The notes below the pieces were generated by a model. That model searched no databases, was not told where the DNA came from, and was given only the letters and a program-made list of their open reading frames with translations. From Pedobacter sp. MC2016-14 (lineage in GTDB: Bacteria > Bacteroidota > Bacteroidia > Sphingobacteriales > Sphingobacteriaceae), in the NCBI RefSeq assembly GCF_020991475.1, contig NZ_JAJMPA010000002.1:62001-126000 (forward strand): DNA of 64,000 bases, in the 5' to 3' direction. Position 1 is the first letter of the stretch. Each line of letters starts with the position of its first letter. Position numbers and translations under genes: made by a program. Below are positions 36,593 to 42,924 of the stretch, in pieces.

Positions 36593-38020
36593 ATGACAGA
36601 GATACCAAATGGGAAAAATAGCCTTAAAAGAGAAATCGGATTACTGGATGCCATATTTTTAGTGGTTGGGAGTATGATCGGATCTGGAATATTTATTGTC
36701 GGTGCAGACATTACACGACATACGGGCTCACCTTTCTGGTTTATTGCAGTCTGGGTAATTGGTGGCGTTATGACTTTAATTGCGGCTTTAAGCTATGGAG
36801 AGTTGAGTGCCATGTTCCCTAGAGCTGGAGGACAGTACATATATTTAAAGGAAGCCTACAATCCACTTGTTGCATTTGTATATGGCTGGAGCCTTTTTGC
36901 AGTTATCCAAACAGGTACAATAGCTGCGGTAGGCGTGTCGTTCTCAAAGTTTCTGGCTTATTTTGTTCCCGGGCTAAGCGAAGATTTAGTGTTGTTTAAC
37001 ATTGGGAGCCTTAGCGTATCGCCGGCACAGGGTTTTGCCATTTTGTTGCTGGTGTTCATTACATACATCAATACAAAAGGGGTAAAAGGGGGTAAAATCA
37101 TTCAAAGTATTTTTACAGCTACCAAAATTCTCAGCATTGCGGGGCTCATCATTTTTGGTTTTATTCATTTAAAGACAGAGGTATGGCATGCCAACTGGTC
37201 TAACTGGAAATTTCAGAGTCTGAGTAAATCGGGTGTATTTACCAATTATCCTAGTTTTCCTGCGCTTGCAGGTGCTTTGGCTTCCGCACTGGTTGGAGCA
37301 ATTATGAGTTATGAAGCCTGGAACAATGTCACATTTGTAGCAGGAGAGATCCGCGATCCAAAAAGAAATATCGGGAGAAGTCTTTTGATTGGGACGGTGT
37401 TGGTTACGCTGATTTATGTGCTTTTAAATTTAATGTTTACTGCTGTACTGCCTTTGCATGAAATTGCCGCTACGGAAAAAGACCGGGTTGGTTTAGCCGC
37501 CTCGCAAGTTATTTTTGGAATAGATGGTACAATTGTGATTGCTATTTTAATTATGATAGCCACCTTTGGTTGTAACAACGGACTAATTTTGGCGGGGGCA
37601 AGGGTATATTACAGTATGGCTAAAGATGGACTCTTTTTTAACAAAGTAGCGCAGCTAAATAAGCATGCTGTACCTGCCTTTGCTTTGTGGCTTCAATGTC
37701 TGGTCGCGTCTTTGTTGTGCCTGAGTGGAAAGTATGGTGATTTGCTGGACATGATTACTTTCATTGCCGTACTCTTTTATGTGTTAACTATACTTGCCGT
37801 ATTCTTACTTCGGGTCAGAAGGCCAGCTGCAGAGCGGCCTTATAAGGCCATCGGCTATCCCTTTTTGCCCGCATTGTACATTTTAATGGGAAGTAGCTTT
37901 TGCATTTTGCTGATTATTTATAAGCCTGGGTTTACCTGGCCTGGTTTAATCATCGCCACCATCGGGATTCCCCTGTTTTACATCAATGAGGCTTTTAAAA
38001 AGAAAAGTAAATCTGTTTAA
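36593..38020 (+). CDS. APC-superfamily amino acid permease
   Basis: 475 residues with about 12 membrane helices. The first helix contains the APC substrate motif GSMIGSGIFIVGAD, followed by WVIGGVMTLIAALSYGELSAMFPRAGGQYIYL and the ICGFNNG-like ATFGCNNGLILAGARVYYSMAKDGLFF. It most resembles LAT-type permeases. As last gene of the operon, 10 bp after the monooxygenase, it likely carries the cleaved product (an amino acid or amino acid-like sulfur compound) across the inner membrane; substrate is inferred. Confidence 0.9.
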   Translation: MTEIPNGKNSLKREIGLLDAIFLVVGSMIGSGIFIVGADITRHTGSPFWFIAVWVIGGVMTLIAALSYGELSAMFPRAGGQYIYLKEAYNPLVAFVYGWSLFAVIQTGTIAAVGVSFSKFLAYFVPGLSEDLVLFNIGSLSVSPAQGFAILLLVFITYINTKGVKGGKIIQSIFTATKILSIAGLIIFGFIHLKTEVWHANWSNWKFQSLSKSGVFTNYPSFPALAGALASALVGAIMSYEAWNNVTFVAGEIRDPKRNIGRSLLIGTVLVTLIYVLLNLMFTAVLPLHEIAATEKDRVGLAASQVIFGIDGTIVIAILIMIATFGCNNGLILAGARVYYSMAKDGLFFNKVAQLNKHAVPAFALWLQCLVASLLCLSGKYGDLLDMITFIAVLFYVLTILAVFLLRVRRPAAERPYKAIGYPFLPALYILMGSSFCILLIIYKPGFTWPGLIIATIGIPLFYINEAFKKKSKSV

Positions 38021-38027
38021 ATAAATA

Positions 38028-38051
38028 AAGCCGGGTTCCTCAACCCGGCTT
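38028..38051. terminator. Perfect 10-bp terminator hairpin between convergent units
   Basis: AAGCCGGGTT / AACCCGGCTT with a CCTC loop, 8 bp after the permease stop. On the minus strand the stem runs into TATTTATTT, on the plus strand into an A-rich stretch, so it is a better terminator for the minus-strand PhyH unit but may serve both. Confidence 0.75.
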
Positions 38052-38106
38052 CCTCAAAACAAAACATAGACCTAACCAAAAATCTAATATCTATTTAACC
38101 ACTTAT

Positions 38107-38208
38107 TTATGGTTTCTGTGCCGGACCACCCGACCAGTTTAAAGCTTCTTTTATGGAGTTCATTTTTCCTGTACGTACCAGATAGGTGATGATAAATGCG
38201 ATTAACAT
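38107..38208 (-). CDS. Possible 33-residue membrane peptide downstream of the PhyH gene
   Basis: ATG at 38208, 7 nt after the PhyH stop, and TAA at 38109-38107. The peptide starts with a hydrophobic stretch (MLIAFIITYLV) followed by a polar tail (RTGKMNSIKEALNW, ending PAQKP). The PhyH transcript would run through it to the hairpin at 38028-38051. I see no related protein and no strong ribosome binding site; it may instead be untranslated 3' sequence. Confidence 0.35.
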   Translation of the reverse strand: MLIAFIITYLVRTGKMNSIKEALNWSGGPAQKP

Positions 38209-38215
38209 AAGCGAT

Positions 38216-39022
38216 CTATTTAACTAAGCCAGCAAATCGCTGATAAAATGCCGTTGGGCTATTTTCATTTTTAGGCTCGTACTTACCTGCAATAATCGGT
38301 ACGTAAATCACTCTTCTTCTGCTTTCTTCGCCACTTACGGCCGACTGCGCAACACGGTGCCATAACCTGCCATCGTGTATCGTTAAATCACCTGCGGTTG
38401 GTGTAATGGCCACTTCATTGGCATCTGCCTTGTTGTCAAGAAAATACTTTTTATGAAAAAGCATTTTATACAAACTTTGTTTGTGCGTGCCAGGTAAAAC
38501 CCTTAGGCCTCCGTTTTCAGGTTTCAAACTGCTTAAATGGATGCCCACATTTAGCATTGGGTTTAATTTTTGGCCATGAAATATATCTCTTAAACCATCT
38601 GTATGCCAGCCCATTTGTGTAAACTTACTTTCTGGTCCATTTACGTAATGGTTTAAAACCATCCCATCTTTCTCTTCTGTACCTAATCTTGCCCCTTCTC
38701 CAATCAGGCTTAGCAACACTTCAAAACGAGGATCTAGCGCAAGCTCTGAAAACAAGTTATGCTGCTGATTTAGAAACGCAAAGCGCTGCACAATGGGTTG
38801 GCCATCGAGGTCTTTGCCATATTTAATAGGGATTCCATTTACCTTAACTTTATCATTCGCTAACCAATTTTTCTGTACTTCTGCAGAAGCATTGATGATG
38901 TCCTGAACGGTTTCTGGTGTAATGAAGTTCTTGAAATGTATAAATCCATTTCTGTCAAAAAATGCGCGTTGTTCGTCTGTGATATGGTCACCTAAGGTGA
39001 ATTTTGAATATGAAGTATCCAT
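38216..39022 (-). CDS. PhyH-family Fe(II)/2-oxoglutarate dioxygenase
   Basis: 268 residues, cytoplasmic. The phytanoyl-CoA dioxygenase fold is indicated by the N-terminal ITDEQRAFFDRNGFIHFKNFITPETVQDII, the iron-binding HxD pair in MGWHTDGLRD, the distal histidine in TIHDGRLWHRVAQ and the 2-oxoglutarate-binding SRRRVIYVP arginine. Members hydroxylate small molecules and some split off a heteroatom group. It is preceded by a leader ORF ending in five consecutive cysteines and by the same palindrome as the SusC/monooxygenase operon, so I infer oxidative release of sulfur from an organosulfur compound. TauD-type sulfonate dioxygenases are a functional, not sequence, analogue. Confidence 0.88.
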   Translation of the reverse strand: MDTSYSKFTLGDHITDEQRAFFDRNGFIHFKNFITPETVQDIINASAEVQKNWLANDKVKVNGIPIKYGKDLDGQPIVQRFAFLNQQHNLFSELALDPRFEVLLSLIGEGARLGTEEKDGMVLNHYVNGPESKFTQMGWHTDGLRDIFHGQKLNPMLNVGIHLSSLKPENGGLRVLPGTHKQSLYKMLFHKKYFLDNKADANEVAITPTAGDLTIHDGRLWHRVAQSAVSGEESRRRVIYVPIIAGKYEPKNENSPTAFYQRFAGLVK

Positions 39023-39030
39023 TGTAATTT

Positions 39031-39043
39031 AAATTAGTAGATT
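39031..39043 (-). repeat. Arm of a 13-nt inverted repeat flanking the leader ORF
   Basis: On the minus strand AATCTACTAATTT ends 8 nt before the PhyH start codon and is perfectly complementary to AAATTAGTAGATT at 39189-39177, which overlaps the operator and ends 7 nt before the leader start codon. It could be an extra half-operator or could pair in the mRNA, bringing both translation start regions together. Confidence 0.6.
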
Positions 39044-39082
39044 GGAAAAAAATAAAATGAGGGTTGCCCGGGAAACTTGGCC

Positions 39083-39169
39083 TTAGCAAAAACAACAGCA
39101 ACAACATGCCTTTGCCGAGATAGGCATTCGCATTCGTGATGCATTGAATATGTGTGTTGCTTTGATCAT
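39083..39169 (-). CDS. Polycysteine leader peptide upstream of the PhyH gene
   Basis: A 28-codon ORF, ATG at 39169 and TAA at 39085-39083. It begins MIKATHIFNAS and ends SAKACCCCCFC: codons 22-26 and 28 are all cysteine (TGT TGT TGC TGT TGT, then TTT TGC). Six cysteines in the last seven codons is the classic design of an attenuation leader for the amino acid sensed. After the stop come a short GGGCAACCC hairpin and a T-rich run (TTTTATTTTTTT), and GTTGC within the cysteine codons can pair with GCAAC of that hairpin, so alternative structures are possible. Cysteine-responsive regulation of the downstream dioxygenase is inferred. Confidence 0.75.
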   Translation of the reverse strand: MIKATHIFNASRMRMPISAKACCCCCFC

Positions 39170-39176
39170 CTATTTA

Positions 39177-39195
39177 AATCTACTAATTTGGTAGA
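39177..39195. promoter_or_regulatory. Palindromic operator at the PhyH leader promoter
   Basis: On the minus strand GTCTACCAAATTAGTAGAT, matching the consensus CTAYYAAWTTRRTAG shared with 28712-28730. It begins 5 nt after the -7 element and ends 7 nt before the leader ATG, a position where bound protein would repress initiation. Confidence 0.65.
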
Positions 39196-39200
39196 CATTA

Positions 39201-39230
39201 CAAATGTAGGTAAATATTCGATATATCAAA
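39201..39230 (-). promoter_or_regulatory. Promoter of the PhyH leader and gene
   Basis: On the minus strand TTTG (39230-39227), an 18-nt spacer and TACATTTG (39208-39201), an exact TAnnTTTG match. The predicted transcript starts near 39195, about 26 nt before the leader ORF and inside the operator. Confidence 0.6.
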
Positions 39231-39249
39231 TATTTTTTAAAATAAATTT

Positions 39250-40026
39250 TTAACGCTTATATAAGTTGGCTGCAATGTGTTCTATGGCAAATTTTGGTAA
39301 AATATTTACGCCAAATACAGAGAGCTTATTTAAAATTCCAGGTATAATTTCCGCTTTTTTATTAAACATTCCCTTTAGTCCTGCCTTTGCAACAACTACC
39401 GGCGACATGTTAAACTTCTCTGCAAGATCAGCGAAAGCATCCAGCCCTGCACGTGAGGCGAAGCCAGTATTGGTGGGGCCGGGGCAAAGGCAACTTACAG
39501 AAACAGAAGTGTCTTTTAATTCGAAGCGCAGTGCCCTGCTGTAAGATAGTACAAAAGATTTGCTGGCTGCATAAACAGCAAGGGAAGGGACGGCCTGGTA
39601 AGCTGCTGTACTAGAAAGATTTAATATGTAAGATTGTGCTGTTTCTTTTAGCTGGGGTAATAAAAGATGTGTTAGCTCTACAACGGCGTTGATGTTCAGG
39701 CTCAGCATATTCATCTGGCCCTGGATTTCTAAATCGGCAAAATTTCCCCAGAGGCCATATCCAGCATTATTGATCAATACAGATAGGGTAGCTGATTGGC
39801 TCCTGCTCCATTCAGCCACCTTTTGTGCCGATCCTGTTTCAGAAAGATCGCAAACAAAATAACTCGGAAGATTGCCATATTGTTGCTCAATTGACATAGA
39901 CAGCGATTTTAATTCCTGCTCCGAACGTGCAACCAGTAAGAGTTTGTAGCCTGAATGTGCCAGTAAAAGGGCTATTTCTTTTCCAATGCCTTTACTTGCA
40001 CCAGTTATTAAAGCAAATTTATCCAT
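39250..40026 (-). CDS. Short-chain dehydrogenase/reductase
   Basis: 258 residues, a classical SDR. The cofactor motif is TGASKGIG near the N-terminus, followed by NNAGYG and the catalytic YAASK motif with a preceding serine in ILNLSSTAAYQ. An Arg in VARSEQEL after the second strand suggests NADP(H). The C-terminal extension (GMFNKKAEIIPGILNKLSVFGVNILPKFAIEHIAANLYKR) resembles DltE/YqjQ-type SDRs. Substrate unknown. It follows the Pr6Pr-like gene on the same strand by 30 bp. Confidence 0.92.
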   Translation of the reverse strand: MDKFALITGASKGIGKEIALLLAHSGYKLLLVARSEQELKSLSMSIEQQYGNLPSYFVCDLSETGSAQKVAEWSRSQSATLSVLINNAGYGLWGNFADLEIQGQMNMLSLNINAVVELTHLLLPQLKETAQSYILNLSSTAAYQAVPSLAVYAASKSFVLSYSRALRFELKDTSVSVSCLCPGPTNTGFASRAGLDAFADLAEKFNMSPVVVAKAGLKGMFNKKAEIIPGILNKLSVFGVNILPKFAIEHIAANLYKR

Positions 40027-40056
40027 AATGGGGTTGTGAAAGGACTAAAGTAGGAT

Positions 40057-40692
40057 TTACTTTTTTAAAAGTCTTGCAGTAACTATTAATGCAGCACTAA
40101 ATATTATGAAAACCAGGAGTATGCCTAATGAATTCAGCATTACCTGGAGGTAGCCAAACTTTGCTGCGTTTACAAAAGGATAGGGGTAATAACCTGAAAT
40201 TGCACCACGGATAAGGCTGTAAAAGAGATATAAAAGCGGGAAAACCGCCCATGATAGCAGGTTTTTCCAGGCAATGGTTTCTTTTGAAACAAAAAAGATC
40301 CAATACAACAGATACGCAATTGGACTGAAAGTATGGAGCAGAAAATCTGTTAGTTTAAATAAACCATCCAGTTGCCAGAGGCCTTTAAGCAGCACAACGT
40401 AAATCAAACCTACAATCAAAATGTAAACTGCTATGGCAGTTTGCGTAGTGCTTTTAGCAAAGAACTTCCCCCAGGAAGAGCCCGGCTTTAAAAGAATTGT
40501 CGTTATAGCTATCGCAATCAGTAAATTCGTTTCTATAGTAAAATAACTGATGATTTGTAGCACTGCACCAGCAAAGGTTCTGTCTTTATCCAAATATAGC
40601 CTTGTAGAGATGTAAAACTGGAGTATTAAGGCAAACCAAAGCACTAAGGCATAAATAGTGGCGTAGAGAGATTTAAGTGATGTTTTCATCAT
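40057..40692 (-). CDS. Pr6Pr family membrane protein
   Basis: 211 residues with six hydrophobic helices. The arrangement, the FTIETNLLIAI motif in helix 2-3 and the HTFSPIAYLLYWIFFV segment match the Pr6Pr / FAR-17a (AIG1)-like membrane proteins, whose eukaryotic relatives hydrolyse fatty-acid esters. The bacterial function is unknown. It is probably the first gene of a unit with the SDR. Confidence 0.8.
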   Translation of the reverse strand: MMKTSLKSLYATIYALVLWFALILQFYISTRLYLDKDRTFAGAVLQIISYFTIETNLLIAIAITTILLKPGSSWGKFFAKSTTQTAIAVYILIVGLIYVVLLKGLWQLDGLFKLTDFLLHTFSPIAYLLYWIFFVSKETIAWKNLLSWAVFPLLYLFYSLIRGAISGYYPYPFVNAAKFGYLQVMLNSLGILLVFIIFSAALIVTARLLKK

Positions 40693-40810
40693 AGTAGCGT
40701 ATTTGCCCGCAAAATAAGAATTATGACGTTAAAGTTTTATTTTTGATTAGGCGAGGGAATGCCTTACTTTTGTTGAAAATAGTATAAAAAGGCTTTAAAT
40801 AGCCTTAGAA

Positions 40811-41545
40811 ATGGAACAAATACCAAGTATTAAAGAATCAAAAATAAGCGATGTTTCTCAGGCGCAACTCGGGTTAGCATTAGCTTTCCCTCTTTTTACC
40901 ATTGTGGCCCTGGGCATAGATTCTGTTTATTTTTTTTATCATTATTTTGACGGCCGCCAAATTACTAATCTATTGGCGGTAGGCTATTTCTTGCTGATGT
41001 ATTTTACATCAGGGATACATCTGCGTAAATTGATGTTTGTAATGGTTTTTCTCTCCTATTTGGGCGAAATCATTTTCTGTAAGTTATTAGGCATGTACAG
41101 CTATCGTGCAGAAATGATACCATTGTACGTGCCTTTTGGCCATGCCATAGTGTATGCATCCGGTTATATTTTTGCTAAAACTTCTTTTGCAGATCGGAAG
41201 GATAAAGAACTACGGGTGTTTTTTGCCGTTAGTTTTGTTATTATCTTTCTATTTGTGGGGATCACTTTTAGTGACATCTTTACCTTAATTTTCGGGCTCT
41301 TTTTTTTTCTCCTTTTAAAAAGAAAGCGATGGGAAAATATGTACTACTTTATTGCACTTTGTGTAATCATGATTGAACTGGCAGGTACCTACTTTAAATG
41401 CTGGGCCTGGACACCCCGGATCTTTGGCTACCTGCCTGCAGCCAATCCACCTATAGGTGCCGTATTCTTCTATGCCGGTGGAGACGTGCTTTTGGCAAAG
41501 ATAGTAGCACTATGGGATCGAAAAAATCCCGTATCTAAGATTTAA
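40811..41545 (+). CDS. Multi-pass membrane protein of unknown function
   Basis: 244 residues, about eight hydrophobic helices and short loops. A conserved-looking segment near the C-terminus reads AGTYFKCWAWTPRIFGYLPAANPPIGAVFFYAGGDVLL, whose Trp/Pro-rich loop suggests a lipid- or ligand-facing site, but I do not recognise the family. It is divergent from the Pr6Pr gene and followed after 98 bp by the Crp/Fnr regulator. Confidence 0.72.
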   Translation: MEQIPSIKESKISDVSQAQLGLALAFPLFTIVALGIDSVYFFYHYFDGRQITNLLAVGYFLLMYFTSGIHLRKLMFVMVFLSYLGEIIFCKLLGMYSYRAEMIPLYVPFGHAIVYASGYIFAKTSFADRKDKELRVFFAVSFVIIFLFVGITFSDIFTLIFGLFFFLLLKRKRWENMYYFIALCVIMIELAGTYFKCWAWTPRIFGYLPAANPPIGAVFFYAGGDVLLAKIVALWDRKNPVSKI

Positions 41546-41580
41546 TACTAATTTTGTTGAGCACAGCCATCACTATTTTC

Positions 41581-41607
41581 AAATCACACTTGGCATGAAT
41601 AAATCAT
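41581..41607. promoter_or_regulatory. Crp/Fnr-like half-sites upstream of the regulator gene
   Basis: AAATCACA (41581-41588) and ATAAATCAT (41599-41607) are reverse complements of TGTGATTT and ATGATTTAT, the units repeated in the nirB-cobA intergenic region. They lie 36-63 bp before the Crp/Fnr start, suggesting autoregulation. The sequence is AT-rich, so chance matches are possible. Confidence 0.4.
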
Positions 41608-41643
41608 GATAGCTTCATCACCATTGAAAACAAATTTATACCG

Positions 41644-42327
41644 ATGAAAAAAAATAGCCCTTGTACCCTTGACACCTGCTTCATGTGCCGCCTCTCATTG
41701 AAGGAATGGCATCCAGCAATTGCAAGTCACAGGAAAAACTTCATTGCTAAAAAAGGTGAGGTTATTATCAGAGAGGGTGATCCTGTAACTGGCGTTTATT
41801 TTGTAAACGCTGGTAATGTAAAAGTTCATAAACAATGGGGCGATAAGGAACTCATTTTACGTTTCGCAAATGACGGTGCTATATTTGGACATAGGGGCAT
41901 CAGTAGCAGCATTTCTACCTATCCAATATCTGCCACCGCTTTAGAAACAACCAGCCTTTGTTTTGTTGACATAGAATTTTTTAAAGCTACCATAAAGGTA
42001 AATCATGAATTTGCCTACGGTTTGTTGATGTTTTATGCCGATGAACTGCATGCCTCCGAAAAGAAAATGAGAGATTTAGCACTCATGTCGGTAAAAGGCC
42101 GGTTAGCGGTAGCCATTTTAGGCCTTAAGCATCAGTTTGGATTAAATGAGCAGGGATATTTAAACTTAGACCTGAGCCGTCAGGATTTAGCGGCCTTTAC
42201 CGGAGCCACTTACGAAACTGTTTTCAGAACGATGAACGAACTGCTCGCTGAAAAGCTGATCAGCGTTCAAGGTAAGATGATTCGTGTTGAAGATGAACAG
42301 GGATTAACAGAGTTGAGTACTAAATAA
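41644..42327 (+). CDS. Crp/Fnr-family regulator with FNR-like cysteines
   Basis: 227 residues: an N-terminal cysteine segment, a cyclic-nucleotide-type beta barrel (about 35-120), a dimer helix and a C-terminal winged helix with the Crp signature LDLSRQDLAAFTGATYETVFRTMNELL. Cysteines at 7, 12 and 15 (CTLDTCFMC) plus Cys106 (TTSLCFVDI) mimic the three N-terminal and one barrel cysteine that hold the oxygen-labile 4Fe-4S cluster in E. coli FNR, though the spacing differs. It sits 12 bp before mobA and opposite the nitrate operon, so it probably regulates nitrate/nitrite assimilation; the signal (O2, NO or redox) is inferred. Confidence 0.88.
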   Translation: MKKNSPCTLDTCFMCRLSLKEWHPAIASHRKNFIAKKGEVIIREGDPVTGVYFVNAGNVKVHKQWGDKELILRFANDGAIFGHRGISSSISTYPISATALETTSLCFVDIEFFKATIKVNHEFAYGLLMFYADELHASEKKMRDLALMSVKGRLAVAILGLKHQFGLNEQGYLNLDLSRQDLAAFTGATYETVFRTMNELLAEKLISVQGKMIRVEDEQGLTELSTK

Positions 42328-42339
42328 ATTTAGAGCTGC

Positions 42340-42924
42340 ATGTTAGGCATAGTTTTATGTGGTGGGCAAAGTTCAAGAATGGGCACAGATAAAGGATTAT
42401 TGAGACATGAAGGTCATCTTTGGGCCAATCTGGCAGCCAATAAACTTCAGACTTTAAATATATCCGTAAAATTATCCGTTAATGATAGGCAGCAAGAAAT
42501 GTATTCAGCTTTTTTTGATCAGGAAGACCTGATTACCGACCACGCCGAGCTAGAAATCAAGGGCCCCTTGTTGGGCTTGTTGTCAGCACACAAGCTGGCG
42601 GCGGAGCAAGATCTTTTTGTATTGGCTTGCGACTTGCTTTATATGGAGGGTAAATTGATGGAGAAACTACGGTATTCGTTTAACTCCCATCCGGGTTCGG
42701 ATGCCTACCTGTTTACAAAAAATGGGCGGCAAGAGCCTATGTTCGGTATTTATACTGCCAAGGCACTGAAAAAAGCCTTGCAGATGTATCAAGCGAAAAC
42801 CTTAGATAGGCATAGCATGAAATTTATCCTCGCTAAGCTAAATGTCTTTGAAATTGAGCTGGAAGAAATGGATTATCCATCCTTCAGAAACCTGAATACC
42901 AATGACGATCTTAAGGGCTTTTAA
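42340..42924 (+). CDS. mobA: Molybdenum cofactor guanylyltransferase
   Basis: 194 residues. MobA adds GMP to Mo-molybdopterin to make the guanine dinucleotide cofactor needed by the nitrate reductase in this cluster. The nucleotide-binding motif is LCGGQSSRMGTDKG at the N-terminus, with LACDLLYM (the metal-binding Asp) and RQEPMFGIY further on. It is co-oriented with the Crp/Fnr gene and overlaps the convergent rubredoxin-fusion gene by 4 bp. Confidence 0.93.
   Translation: MLGIVLCGGQSSRMGTDKGLLRHEGHLWANLAANKLQTLNISVKLSVNDRQQEMYSAFFDQEDLITDHAELEIKGPLLGLLSAHKLAAEQDLFVLACDLLYMEGKLMEKLRYSFNSHPGSDAYLFTKNGRQEPMFGIYTAKALKKALQMYQAKTLDRHSMKFILAKLNVFEIELEEMDYPSFRNLNTNDDLKGF

Noticed and set aside
41594..41608. 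CATGA-ATAAA-TCATG palindrome upstream of the Crp/Fnr gene
   Set aside because: Its half-site spacing (TGA-N5-TCA) differs from the palindrome at 53259 (TGA-N6-TCA). I kept only the ATAAATCAT unit shared with the nirB region.
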